A DNA stretch of 47,634 nt from Clostridia bacterium (GCA_900770185.1 CAAGJM010000038.1:1-47634); one strand, 5' to 3'. Shown: positions 16,124 to 25,052, counted from the stretch's first letter. Notes: generated by a model not told the origin, from the sequence alone. Numbers and translations are program-made.

Positions 16124-17338
16124 ATGGACTTAAAAACCCTTTATGGCGATAACGCCGATTTAACTGCTTTAACCGCGCGCATAAACGCGCTTGAAAAACG
16201 CTTCGAAACCTTGGAAGGCGCAAAGCCCGAACATCTTTTTTCGTCGTCGGGCCGCGCCGAAATATTAGGCAATCACACCGACCATAACCACGGGCTTGTG
16301 ATGGTGGCGGCGATATCCTGCGATATTTTAGCCGCCGTCAGCGTAAGAGCCGACGGAATAGTCAAAATCATCGCAGACGATTATCCGCCGGTCGAAGTCG
16401 ATATAACCGATTTAGACGTTAAACCCGAAGAATTCGGCACCAGCAACGCGCTTACCCGCGGGGTTGCGAAAGGAATTATCGACCGCGGCTATAAAATCAA
16501 AGGTTTCACCGCGTACACGACCAGCAACATTTTCAAGGGCGCGGGCGTTTCGTCGTCGGCGGCGTTCGAAGTCCTCGTTGCGGAAATTTTCAACTCTTTG
16601 TATTTAAACGGCAAGCTTACGGCTGTGGACAGAGCCGTTATTTCGCAGTACGCCGAAAACGTTTACTTCAATAAGCCCTGCGGCATACTCGACCAAAGCG
16701 GAATTTCGATAGGTTCGCTCGTAAAACTCGACTTTAACGAACCGACGAAACCCGTCGTCGAAAAACTCGACCCGCCCGCCGGTTACACTCTCGTCATAAC
16801 GAACACGGGCGGCGACCACGCCGATTTAACCGACCACTACGCCGCGATAAGAAAAGAAATGGAAGCGGTAGCGAATTACTTCGGCAAAAAAGTTTTGCGC
16901 GACGTTGAATATTCGGAATTTATCGAACACGTGCCCGCGCTAAACCGCCATTTTTCGGGCAGAGCAATTATGCGCGCAATGCACTTCTACGCCGAAAACG
17001 ACCGCGTTATCGCCGCGCGCGACGCGCTTAAATCGAATAACGTCAAGGACTTTTTAAAGAACGTGAACGAGTCGGGGCTTTCGTCGCTTATACTGCTTCA
17101 GAACTGCTCCGTCCCGGGCGACGTTCGGCAACCCGTCGTTTTAGGGATAGAATATTCGCGCAGAATTATAAAGGACGGCGCGGTGAGAGTTCACGGCGGC
17201 GGTTTTGCGGGGTCTATCCTTGCGTTCGTTAAAGACGAAGAAGTTAGCGACTACGTCCGCGATATGGCTAAACTTTTCGGAGCGGAAAACGTATTCGAAG
17301 CGAACGTAAGAAGAGTCGGAACGGTCAAAATTTACTGA
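16124..17338 (+). CDS. galK: Galactokinase
   Basis: This GHMP-family kinase phosphorylates galactose at C1, the first committed step of the Leloir pathway. The galactokinase signature GRAEILGNHTDHNHG is at residues 43-57, the ATP-binding GAGVSSSAA at 139-147, the catalytic Asp is residue 190 in CGILDQSG, and the third GHMP motif is RVHGGGFAGS near the C-terminus. The 404-residue length is slightly above average because of a longer N-terminal lead. TTAGGAG precedes the ATG. It stands alone, without galT or galE. It would use galactose from the two GH36-like enzymes encoded at 37-43 kb. Confidence 0.93.
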   Translation: MDLKTLYGDNADLTALTARINALEKRFETLEGAKPEHLFSSSGRAEILGNHTDHNHGLVMVAAISCDILAAVSVRADGIVKIIADDYPPVEVDITDLDVKPEEFGTSNALTRGVAKGIIDRGYKIKGFTAYTTSNIFKGAGVSSSAAFEVLVAEIFNSLYLNGKLTAVDRAVISQYAENVYFNKPCGILDQSGISIGSLVKLDFNEPTKPVVEKLDPPAGYTLVITNTGGDHADLTDHYAAIRKEMEAVANYFGKKVLRDVEYSEFIEHVPALNRHFSGRAIMRAMHFYAENDRVIAARDALKSNNVKDFLKNVNESGLSSLILLQNCSVPGDVRQPVVLGIEYSRRIIKDGAVRVHGGGFAGSILAFVKDEEVSDYVRDMAKLFGAENVFEANVRRVGTVKIY

Positions 17339-17386
17339 TTTTCGCGCTTAGCCCGCTAAGGCGGTTTACCCTAGTTGGGGAAGCGT

Positions 17387-17423
17387 TTCGACGATTCGAC
17401 AAAATAAGTTAAAATTGTATAAA
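17387..17423 (+). promoter_or_regulatory. spoIIE promoter with two Spo0A-box-like sites
   Basis: TTCGACG (17387-17393) and TTCGACA (17395-17401) match the reverse complement of the Spo0A box TGTCGAA. The second occupies the -35 position, 17 bases before TATAAA (17418-17423). This is the layout of Spo0A-activated SigA promoters, known to drive spoIIE in Bacillus. Confidence 0.65.
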
Positions 17424-17438
17424 GCTTTTCAAATAAAA

Positions 17439-17472
17439 CGCCTCTTTTGCGGTTTACAATCGCGAAGAGGTG
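17439..17472 (+). promoter_or_regulatory. Hairpin covering the spoIIE Shine-Dalgarno
   Basis: CGCCTCTTTTGCG (17439-17451) can pair with CGCGAAGAGGTG (17461-17472) around a 9-nt loop, with one bulge and G-U pairs. The 3' arm contains the GAGG of the spoIIE ribosome-binding site. Confidence 0.5.
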
Positions 17473-17477
17473 TTTTT

Positions 17478-19742
17478 ATGCAATCGAAAAAACTCTGCTA
17501 TAAAAGCGTTTTAAAGTACCTGTTCGTGTTAATATCTGCGTTTTTACTCACGAAGACCGTCCGCACGGACTCTTTTTTAGGGCTGCCGTTTTATACGGCG
17601 GCGATGTATCTCAACTTTAACCCGTTCATAACTTCCGCCGCCTTTATACTTTCGTTCGCGCCGCTAAAATCGCTCAACCTGATAATCGCGGCGACGGTCG
17701 TAGCCGTATCGGAAACGCTTATTTTCACCGCCTACAAAAAGCGGGGCGCGCGCGTCAAGGGCGAACTTATAGTTTACTGCGTGTTTTTTGCGGCGGTTTT
17801 CGTGCCGTTTGTTAAAAACGCAAGCTTAGTTTACGCGATATCCGAAGGGGCGATAACGGTAATTTTAACCTTTGCGTTCATTTTAGCCGTGCGCGCGTTG
17901 GTTTATAAACGGCTCGACTACAAAACCACCCTCGAAGAAAACGTTGCGGTTTCCCTCTACCTTGTAGCGGCGGGACTCGGATTTTTAAGATATTTCGGCT
18001 TAAACGCCATGCGTTCTATAGATATTTTGCTTATTTTATACGCCGTTTATCTATTCCGCGGCGACGGTAGGGCGGTCGTTTCGGCGATAGTTTTATCCCT
18101 CCCCGTGGCGGCGTTTTCGCTTGAGTTTACGCCCGTCGCAACTTACGCCCTCCTTGCGATTGCGGGCGCGGTTTTTATAAGAACTTCTTACGTCGTTTCC
18201 GCCTTCGTCATACTATTATGCGACCTTGTGTTTATGGTGTTTTTCAACCTATACGGGGCTTTTCACTACTACGACGTATTTTACGACATAGTACCGACCA
18301 TGATTTTCGTATTTACTCCGCCCGCCTTTTTAAAGTCGCTTGAAAAGCGCGTAGCGGCGTTTGAAGATAAGCGTTTGGCGGACGCGTCGCTCAATAAATT
18401 AAGGAGCAATTTGTCGGCGAAACTCTACGGCGTAAGCGACGTTTTCACCGAAATGCAGTCGAGTTTTTTAAGACTTAAAGAAAGCGTCGGCTCGGAAGCG
18501 GAAATAATCTCTAAAATGGCGGACGAAGTCGTAAAAAACGTTTGCGGGGCTTGCCCGTGGGCGGAGCGTTGCAGGCAAAAAAACATGCCCGATAAGGACG
18601 AACTTATTAAAATTTTAACAGTCGGGGTGGCGAAGAACCGCGCGTCGTTTATAGACCTTACGAAGAATTTTACCGAAGCTTGCGGATACGCAAACTCCGT
18701 CGTGTACGAAATGAACGCGTTGATAGCAAAGTATAAAGAAAAACTTAAAGAAAGCCGCGACGTAAGCGGCGGCAAAGAACTTATTATGATGCAGTCCGAG
18801 GGGGTTGCGGAGGCGTTGAAAGGCTTAGCCGCAGGCTTAAACGCGACCGTTTCGGAAGACGCAAAGATGCGTAAAACGGTTCGCAAAAAGCTTTCGGAGT
18901 ACGGAATTTTAGCCGACGAAATAGTCTGCTACGACGGCGGCGACGGGTTTTGCGAGCTTATTCTTAAAAAAAGAGATATTTTGTCCGATAATTTTTATAA
19001 GGCGATGAACGAAGCCTTCGGCGAAGAAACGGCGGTGACGGATAAGACCGCCATATCGTCAAGCCGAGTTGCCGTAACGGTTAAGCGCGCGCCGAAAACG
19101 GACGCCGCTTTCGGCCTTTCGGTCAAAAAGAAAGATGGCTCGCTTTTAAGCGGAGACACCCATTCTTTGGTAAAAATAAGCGAAGGTAAGTTTTTGGTCG
19201 CGCTTAGCGACGGAATGGGGAGCGGCATATCCGCCGAAAACACGTCGAGCGCGGCGATATCGCTTATAGAAAGTTTTTATAAAGCGGGGCTTAAAAGCGA
19301 GCTTATTTTATCCATCGCGAACAAAGCTTTGGCGTTTAATTTGACGGACGATTTTTCGGCGGTTGACGTTTTAACCGCCGACTTATACGAGCATAGTCTG
19401 GACTTTATAAAAATAGGCGCGCCATATAGCTTCGTTATAACCGACGACGCAATTCGCATAGTGGACGGAAGTTCGCTGCCGCTCGGCATACTCGAAGACC
19501 TTACCCCGTCCGTTTCGTCGGTTAAGATAACGGGCGGGGCAACGGCGGTTATGTTCACCGACGGGGTAAGCGACTCGTTCGGTTCGGTCACCGATTTTAT
19601 AGACTTTTTAAAAACCGTAACCGCCCGCAACCCGCAAACTCTTTCCGACGCCATTATGCGCGAGGCGGTTAAAAACCTCGGCGGCGAGATAAAGGACGAT
19701 ATGACCGTGCTTGCCGTAAGATTTTACGAAAAAGCGTCATAA
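17478..19742 (+). CDS. spoIIE: Stage II sporulation protein E (PP2C phosphatase)
   Basis: SpoIIE dephosphorylates SpoIIAA to switch on SigF in the forespore and acts at the asymmetric septum. The 754-residue protein starts at the ATG after GAAGAGGTG. Ten or so membrane helices fill the first 300 residues. A regulatory region with a Cys cluster (CGACPWAERC) follows. A C-terminal PP2C domain carries metal-binding motifs LSDGMGSG (about residue 578), FTDGVSD (about 693) and DDMTVLAVRF (about 739). The in-frame extension to 17415 lies on the promoter and is rejected. This shows the organism is a spore former or recently was. Confidence 0.95.
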   Translation: MQSKKLCYKSVLKYLFVLISAFLLTKTVRTDSFLGLPFYTAAMYLNFNPFITSAAFILSFAPLKSLNLIIAATVVAVSETLIFTAYKKRGARVKGELIVYCVFFAAVFVPFVKNASLVYAISEGAITVILTFAFILAVRALVYKRLDYKTTLEENVAVSLYLVAAGLGFLRYFGLNAMRSIDILLILYAVYLFRGDGRAVVSAIVLSLPVAAFSLEFTPVATYALLAIAGAVFIRTSYVVSAFVILLCDLVFMVFFNLYGAFHYYDVFYDIVPTMIFVFTPPAFLKSLEKRVAAFEDKRLADASLNKLRSNLSAKLYGVSDVFTEMQSSFLRLKESVGSEAEIISKMADEVVKNVCGACPWAERCRQKNMPDKDELIKILTVGVAKNRASFIDLTKNFTEACGYANSVVYEMNALIAKYKEKLKESRDVSGGKELIMMQSEGVAEALKGLAAGLNATVSEDAKMRKTVRKKLSEYGILADEIVCYDGGDGFCELILKKRDILSDNFYKAMNEAFGEETAVTDKTAISSSRVAVTVKRAPKTDAAFGLSVKKKDGSLLSGDTHSLVKISEGKFLVALSDGMGSGISAENTSSAAISLIESFYKAGLKSELILSIANKALAFNLTDDFSAVDVLTADLYEHSLDFIKIGAPYSFVITDDAIRIVDGSSLPLGILEDLTPSVSSVKITGGATAVMFTDGVSDSFGSVTDFIDFLKTVTARNPQTLSDAIMREAVKNLGGEIKDDMTVLAVRFYEKAS

Positions 19743-19804
19743 AGCGTTTACTTACCCCGCTTTAAGGTTTAAACTTAAATTGCGTTCCGTAAAGGAGTAA
19801 ACGT

Positions 19805-19909
19805 ATCGGTTATATTAAATTTCAAGCCGCGTTTTTAAGCGGCCTTATTCTGCTTCGCGGCGGCGTAAGCTACGATAGCCTTACGCTAAGACTCCTTAAA
19901 GGGGTTTAG
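19805..19909 (+). CDS. Possible 34-residue ORF without a standard start codon
   Basis: An open frame of 34 codons starts at an ATC placed 7 bases after a perfect AAAGGAG (19791-19797). Its TAG touches the ATG of the next gene. The peptide (IGYIKFQAAFLSGLILLRGG and on) has a hydrophobic centre. No ATG, GTG or TTG fits the frame. It may be a real small gene using AUC, a start codon damaged by mutation, or chance. Confidence 0.3.
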   Translation: MGYIKFQAAFLSGLILLRGGVSYDSLTLRLLKGV

Positions 19910-20416
19910 ATGGAACAGTTAAAGGCTCTACTTTTGTCAAGCGACGCCTTTTCGGCAATAATAGCCGCGGTTTTATTTTTGCTCGTAAACGTAATTAAAA
20001 AGTTTATACCCGAAAAATTTAAAAAAGTCATTCCGCTTTTACCGTTCGCGCTCGGCATAATTTTAAGCGCGGCGGCGGGATATGTTTTTAAACGGGAAGT
20101 GAATTTGGAAAGCGTTTTGACGGGCGGCGTAAAATCGGGCGGCGAAGCCGCGTTTTTGTACGCGCTTTATCGCCAGCTTATTAAAAAAACGGGCGATAAA
20201 AAGCAGGCGGTGGAAAAGATTTTATCGGTTTTGTTGAACAAAAACAACCTTAAAAAGGCGAGCGAAGAAATCGTGAGCCTTATAAAAAGCGAACCCGATA
20301 AAAGCCGACTTGCCGAGAAAATAGGCGGGGTTATCGCAAGCAACGCCTCCGTCAGCGAAGACGTTTTAAGCGCAACGATTAAACTTTTGTTTAAAGCGGT
20401 GGAAAAAACCGAATAA
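19910..20416 (+). CDS. Two-span membrane protein of unknown function
   Basis: This 168-residue protein was not recognised. Two hydrophobic segments occupy about residues 14-29 and 40-60. A Lys-rich cytoplasmic helical region follows. The first part recalls phage or holin-like small membrane proteins of Clostridia. It lies between spoIIE and the germination operon, which hints at a sporulation-related role without proving it. Its start codon directly follows a TAG. AAAGGGG is the nearest ribosome-binding sequence. A terminator follows. Confidence 0.75.
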   Translation: MEQLKALLLSSDAFSAIIAAVLFLLVNVIKKFIPEKFKKVIPLLPFALGIILSAAAGYVFKREVNLESVLTGGVKSGGEAAFLYALYRQLIKKTGDKKQAVEKILSVLLNKNNLKKASEEIVSLIKSEPDKSRLAEKIGGVIASNASVSEDVLSATIKLLFKAVEKTE

Positions 20417-20420
20417 ATTT

Positions 20421-20460
20421 AGGGCGCGCCTTGCCGCGAAAAAGGCGCCGCCCTTTTTTA
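20421..20460 (+). terminator. Terminator after the two-span membrane protein
   Basis: GGGCG..GCCTT pairs with AAGGC..CGCCC, followed by TTTTTT. Confidence 0.8.
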
Positions 20461-20506
20461 TTGTCGTTTTTTGCCTACGCCGTCCGCCGCGCCTAAACCT
20501 ATATAG

Positions 20507-20535
20507 GCATAAAAAATTTTTTAATCAAAATAATA
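20507..20535 (+). promoter_or_regulatory. SigG-like promoter for the gerA-type operon
   Basis: GCATA (20507-20511), a 17-base spacer, then AATAATA (20529-20535). This agrees with the forespore SigG pattern (GHATR and CATNHTA) at all but one position. The gerA operons are SigG-dependent in Bacillus. The ATG follows after only 5 bases, with no Shine-Dalgarno. Confidence 0.45.
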
Positions 20536-20540
20536 ATTTT

Positions 20541-21977
20541 ATGGTTATATCGAAAAGCCTACAAAAAAACGTGGACGAGATAAAAAAGCTTGCCGCAAGC
20601 GACGACGTGATATTTTTCGACTTCATTGCGGCAAACGCGCACGCGACGGCGATATTTATCGAGAATTTAAGCGATAAAGAAATGATAGGCAAACAGGTGG
20701 TTAAACCGCTTGCCGAAAATTTAAAAACTCCGAACGTTTCCACCGCCGTAAAGACGGTGATTTTGCCCGAAACGGAAATAATAACCGATTTATTAAAGGC
20801 GATTGAAAAGATAATCGGCGGGGACGCGGTCGTGTTTATCGACGGCGAACCGAAATGTTTTTCCGCTTCCGCAAAAAAACCCGTCACCCGCTCGGTGACG
20901 GAAGCCCCCACTTCGTCCGTTTTAAAGGGGCCGCGCGAAGGCTTTGTCGAAAGTTTGCAGTCAAACCTGTCTCTTATCCGCCAGCGCATAAAATCCCCCG
21001 ACCTTAAAATAGAAAAACTTACCATAGGCAAATATTCGGGAACGGCGGTCGCTTTAACTTACGTTAAGACCATCGCTAACGCGGGGATAGTGAACGAAAT
21101 ACGAAAACGGCTTAACGCGATAGACGTTGACGGCATAACCGACAGTTCGACGATAATAAAGTGCATATCGTCGAGAAAAACCACCCTTTTTAAAGAGTCC
21201 GGCACGACCGAAAAGCCCGACGTTTTGGCGGCGAAGCTTTTAGAGGGGCGGGTGGGGATAATTGCGGACGGCTCGCCGATAGCGATAACCCTGCCTTACA
21301 TGTTGCTTGAAGACTTTCAGTCGAGCGAGGACTATTTTACCAACACCTATCGCGCGACTTTTTCGAGGCTTTTACGCCTTACGGCAGTTGTATTTTCGGT
21401 TCTTTTACCGGCCGTGTTCGTATCGGCGCAACTTTTCCATTTACAATTTATTCCCCTTAAATTTTTGCTTACGATAGTGAACGGAATTAAAGGGATACCC
21501 TTATCCCCGAGCGTCGAGATGTTTTTTACTCTGCTTATATTCGAGCTTTTAAACGAAGCGAGCATACGAATGCCGAAGTACGTAGGGATAGCGATGAGCG
21601 TGGTCGGCGCGCTCGTTTTAGGCGAAACGGCGGTAAACGCGGGCATCGTTTCCACCCCGACGATTATGATAGTCGCTCTTTCCGGGATATGCTTGTACAC
21701 CGTACCCGATTTAACCGAAACTCTGTCCGTTTTGAGGATAGTTTATCTTATAGTGGCGGGGTCTATGGGCGGCTTCGGCATAGTGCTTTTAACCTGCGGG
21801 CTTATAACCTACGTCTGCTCGCTCAACAGTTTCGGCGTCCCGTACGCCGCGCCATACGCGCCCCTTATTTTAAGCGACTTAAAAGACTCGTTTATTATGG
21901 GGTTTTACAGCGAGTCGATAAAACGCCCGATAGCCCTTAAAACGAAAAACGTTAAGCGAAAGGAGGGTGATTTATGA
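20541..21977 (+). CDS. gerAA: GerA-family spore germination protein, A subunit
   Basis: This is the A subunit of a germinant receptor in the spore inner membrane. A soluble N-terminal half contains the family stretch GPREGFVESLQSNLSLIRQR at about residues 136-155. A membrane half follows, with the helices of the GerA channel fold (from about residue 275). The 478-residue length is typical. It is the first gene of a three-gene operon coupled by overlaps. The germinant cannot be told from sequence. The symbol denotes family membership, not orthology to Bacillus GerAA. Confidence 0.92.
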   Translation: MVISKSLQKNVDEIKKLAASDDVIFFDFIAANAHATAIFIENLSDKEMIGKQVVKPLAENLKTPNVSTAVKTVILPETEIITDLLKAIEKIIGGDAVVFIDGEPKCFSASAKKPVTRSVTEAPTSSVLKGPREGFVESLQSNLSLIRQRIKSPDLKIEKLTIGKYSGTAVALTYVKTIANAGIVNEIRKRLNAIDVDGITDSSTIIKCISSRKTTLFKESGTTEKPDVLAAKLLEGRVGIIADGSPIAITLPYMLLEDFQSSEDYFTNTYRATFSRLLRLTAVVFSVLLPAVFVSAQLFHLQFIPLKFLLTIVNGIKGIPLSPSVEMFFTLLIFELLNEASIRMPKYVGIAMSVVGALVLGETAVNAGIVSTPTIMIVALSGICLYTVPDLTETLSVLRIVYLIVAGSMGGFGIVLLTCGLITYVCSLNSFGVPYAAPYAPLILSDLKDSFIMGFYSESIKRPIALKTKNVKRKEGDL

Positions 21978-23056
21978 AAGCCGTATCGACGAAACAACTC
22001 TGCTTTATAACGATTATACTTTTTACGATAGGCAAGCTCAATTTTATGCCCGCGCTCTCGGCAAGATATCTTGCCGAAGGGCTTTGGGTGTCGCCCCTTA
22101 TTAACATTATAATCGACTTTATCCTACTCGTTTTCGTGTTAAAACTACTCGTTAAAAACGAAGACGTAAGCTTTTTTAATTTTTTAAAAAACAAATTCGG
22201 CAGACCCTTGGCAACCGCTATCGCGATAATTTTAAGCGCGTATTTAGCGCTTAAATCGCTAATACCGCTGCTTGAAGAAAAGTCTGCGATTGAACTTACT
22301 TTTTACGAAAGCCAGCCGTCCGAGCTTACTTTTCTGCCCATATTTATTATAATTTTTTACGTTGCGGTAAAAGGTATAAACGCCTTTTCAAGGAGCATTG
22401 AAATAGTTATATGGTTCTTCGGCGCGTCGGTTTTAACGCTGGGGCTTCTGTCAATATTCAGCGGAGATTATTTTAACCTGTTGCCGATTTTAAACCACCG
22501 CCCTAAAACCTACGCGCTTGCAAGCTATAACACCGCGCTTTGGTTCGGCGACCCCCTTATGCTGCTGTTTTTTATGGGCAAAATAAAGTTCGACCGACGC
22601 TTTTACTCTAAAGCGTTTATATCTTATGCGGCGTATGCCTTTATTTTACTGACGGGGTTTATCGTCGCGTACGCGGTGTTCGGTTCGATAACCGAACGGC
22701 AATACTATCTGCCTCTTAAAATAAGCAAATATTCGCCGTCCCTTTCAAACGTAGGGCGGTTTGACTATATATCGACGATGATGCTCGTTATGGCAAGCGT
22801 GTTTCAACTCTCGGCGTACGTTTTGCTCGCGGCGGAAACGCTTAACGACGCGTTTTCTATCCGTAAAAAATTTTTATTGCCCGCCGTTATTACAGTTTTG
22901 ATTGCGGGGGTCACGGTCGTTTTAGGCAACGGGTTTTTCGATACTCTTCGCTTTACGCAAAAATACTTCGCCCCGTTTTTTATAGCGGTGTGCTATGCGC
23001 TGCCGATTGCCTTTTTTATACCTGCGCACAAAACTTTGCGGAGAGATAAAGTATGA
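21974..23056 (+). CDS. gerAB: GerB-family spore germination permease
   Basis: This is the B subunit of the germinant receptor, an APC-superfamily-like permease that binds the small-molecule germinant. The 360-residue protein has about ten membrane helices and the family opening ISTKQLCFITIILF-like (here VSTKQLCFITIILFTIGKLN). It overlaps gerAA by 4 bases (ATGA) and gerAC by 4 bases. A good GGAGG precedes the start within gerAA. Confidence 0.9.
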   Translation: MKAVSTKQLCFITIILFTIGKLNFMPALSARYLAEGLWVSPLINIIIDFILLVFVLKLLVKNEDVSFFNFLKNKFGRPLATAIAIILSAYLALKSLIPLLEEKSAIELTFYESQPSELTFLPIFIIIFYVAVKGINAFSRSIEIVIWFFGASVLTLGLLSIFSGDYFNLLPILNHRPKTYALASYNTALWFGDPLMLLFFMGKIKFDRRFYSKAFISYAAYAFILLTGFIVAYAVFGSITERQYYLPLKISKYSPSLSNVGRFDYISTMMLVMASVFQLSAYVLLAAETLNDAFSIRKKFLLPAVITVLIAGVTVVLGNGFFDTLRFTQKYFAPFFIAVCYALPIAFFIPAHKTLRRDKV

Positions 23057-24285
23057 AATATCACAGAATAAGAATTTACGTTTTAATATTTTTGGGGTTG
23101 TTTATATTCTACTTCACGGGCGATTTTACCATTATTAACATTGAAAAAACCGCCCTTATCGTCGCGCTCGGAATTGACGCGAACAACGATAGCGGCTTTA
23201 CCGTAACGGCACAGATAGCCGTGCCCACCGCAACCGACCAAGGAGGCGCCAATAACGAATCGGTTATCGTGTCGAGCGGCGAAACCCTTTACGAAGCCGT
23301 AGAACGCATCGGCACGCAAACGGGGTGGTACCCGAAGCTGTCTTTCTGCAACGTGATAATTCTGGGCGAAAGCGCGCTTAAAGAAAACGCGCTTAACTAT
23401 ATAGACTTTTTTATCCGCTCTTATAAGATAGAAGACTCCGCCGTTTTATGCGCGGCGGAAGGCTCGGCAAAAGAAATGCTTCTTTCTAAATCGCCGCTCG
23501 ATAACGCTTCGGGCTTCGCTCTTATCAAAATTCTGATACGCGATTCGACCAGCGCAAGTTCCGTCTACCCGACTACCCTTAAAGACTTTACGTCCGGCTA
23601 CTATTCCCGCTCTCGCTTCGGGTTTATGCCGTATATACGAATCGTTAAAACGCAGGATAAAGCGGACGACGAAAGCGGCGGAAGCGAAAGCGCAAGCAGC
23701 GGGCTTTCGGGCTCGTCGTCGGGGAGCGACGGAGGCGGCACCGATAAACAAACCAGCGACGGCACCGTCGTTTTCGACGCAAGTTCGCTCCTTTTATTCG
23801 ACGGGGGAATAAAGGCGGGTAAATTTGACGAATATCAGACGCTTTTTTACTCTCTTTTATATAAGAGCACGACGGAAGCCTATTTTAAAGTCGACTCGGT
23901 TGACGACGACGGGAACGCGGGCGTGTTTTTAATGGCGATAACGGGCTCTAAGTGTAAGAAAAAATTATGCTTCGACGGCGAAAAATTCACCTATAAAATC
24001 ACGCTCGACTTATACCTTAAAATCGCGGATTCGAACGATAATCAAACTATATCGACGATTTCAAACTTAGGGAAACTCAACGATAAAACTATCGACGCGG
24101 CCCAGAATTACGCCGCCGGCGTGCTTGAAAGTTTATTCGACACGGCAAAAATCGGGGCGGTAGACGTATTTAATTTAAAAAACGAACTATACAGGTTTTA
24201 CCCTAAAAAATACGATGATAATTACGCTAAAATCGTAAGCGACGTAACGCCCGAAATAACCGTTAAAGCGCATAATTTCAGTTGA
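23053..24285 (+). CDS. gerAC: GerC-family germination protein lacking the usual lipobox cysteine
   Basis: This is the C subunit of the germinant receptor. The family hallmark after the N-terminal hydrophobic segment is a lipobox GC followed by W and an acidic residue, then EIEKLALV-like sequence. Here residues 22-41 read TGDFTIINIEKTALIVALGI, with Asp at residue 24 in place of Cys. No other Cys is near, so it may be a signal-anchor rather than a lipoprotein. A Ser/Gly-rich linker lies near residues 207-233. The C-terminal domain ends normally. Its stop codon overlaps the -35 of the next gene. Confidence 0.88.
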   Translation: MKYHRIRIYVLIFLGLFIFYFTGDFTIINIEKTALIVALGIDANNDSGFTVTAQIAVPTATDQGGANNESVIVSSGETLYEAVERIGTQTGWYPKLSFCNVIILGESALKENALNYIDFFIRSYKIEDSAVLCAAEGSAKEMLLSKSPLDNASGFALIKILIRDSTSASSVYPTTLKDFTSGYYSRSRFGFMPYIRIVKTQDKADDESGGSESASSGLSGSSSGSDGGGTDKQTSDGTVVFDASSLLLFDGGIKAGKFDEYQTLFYSLLYKSTTEAYFKVDSVDDDGNAGVFLMAITGSKCKKKLCFDGEKFTYKITLDLYLKIADSNDNQTISTISNLGKLNDKTIDAAQNYAAGVLESLFDTAKIGAVDVFNLKNELYRFYPKKYDDNYAKIVSDVTPEITVKAHNFS

Positions 24286-24310
24286 CTTTTTAAAAAATTA
24301 AAAGTACACT
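24282..24310 (+). promoter_or_regulatory. Promoter for the YjjG-type nucleotidase
   Basis: TTGACT (24282-24287, overlapping the gerAC stop), a 17-bp spacer, TACACT (24305-24310). The ATG begins 6 bases later, so the mRNA is probably leaderless. Confidence 0.65.
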
Positions 24311-24316
24311 TTTTAT

Positions 24317-25006
24317 ATGCGGTACAGCGTTTTACTATTCGATTTAGACAACACCCTTTTAGACTTTAACAAAGCCGAAGAACACGCCTTTTTTATGACG
24401 GCGAAAAATCAAGGGGTAACTTTTACCAAAAAAGATTACGACGAATATCACAAGATAAACGATAAGTGGTGGAAGTTACACGAAAAGGGGCTGTATAGCC
24501 GCGACGAAATCGTTTTATACCGCTACGCCGAATTTTTTAAACTTAAAGGGGTAAACTTATCGCCCGAAAAATTCAACGCCGATTATATGTTAAACCTTGG
24601 GGAAGGAAAGTTCACCGTTAATGGCGCGGAAGAAGTTTTAAAAACGCTTAAAATTATGGGCGCGCAAATTTACGTCGTAACGAACGGCGTCGTATCCATT
24701 CAGAACCGAAGGCTAAAAAATAACCCCGTCACGCCGTATATAGACGGAATGTTCGTGAGCGAAAAGATAGGCGTGCCAAAACCCGACGTTCGGTTTTTTA
24801 AAGCCGCGGAAGAAGAGCTCGGAATACGCTTTGACGATAAAACGCTGATTATAGGCGACAGTTTATCGAGCGATATCGCGGGCGGAAAAAACGCGGGCAT
24901 TAAAACTTGTTGGTTTAACCCCCGCGGCACGGCGAACGACTCTGCCGTAAACCCCGACTACGAGATAAAAAATTTGTTCGACGTATTAAAAGTGGTCAGC
25001 GCTTAG
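24317..25006 (+). CDS. YjjG-family HAD nucleotidase
   Basis: This is a 229-residue HAD hydrolase of the noncanonical pyrimidine nucleotidase (YjjG) type, known to dephosphorylate damaged or unusual nucleotides. Motif I LLFDLDNTLLDF carries nucleophile D9 and D11. VVTNGV carries the motif II Thr, the motif III Lys lies in EKIGVPKPDVRFF, and motif IV is IGDSLSSDIAGGKNAG. The helical cap lies between about residues 18 and 90. It is expressed from its own promoter at the end of the germination operon. Confidence 0.88.
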   Translation: MRYSVLLFDLDNTLLDFNKAEEHAFFMTAKNQGVTFTKKDYDEYHKINDKWWKLHEKGLYSRDEIVLYRYAEFFKLKGVNLSPEKFNADYMLNLGEGKFTVNGAEEVLKTLKIMGAQIYVVTNGVVSIQNRRLKNNPVTPYIDGMFVSEKIGVPKPDVRFFKAAEEELGIRFDDKTLIIGDSLSSDIAGGKNAGIKTCWFNPRGTANDSAVNPDYEIKNLFDVLKVVSA

Positions 25007-25052
25007 CGGCTAACTTCGTTCGCTTTTTATGAACCGCCCTGATTTAACCCGG

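Noticed and set aside
19910..20416. Phage holin
   Set aside because: It has two membrane segments, but no lysin or other phage gene is near and the C-terminal region is longer than in typical holins; left as unknown.
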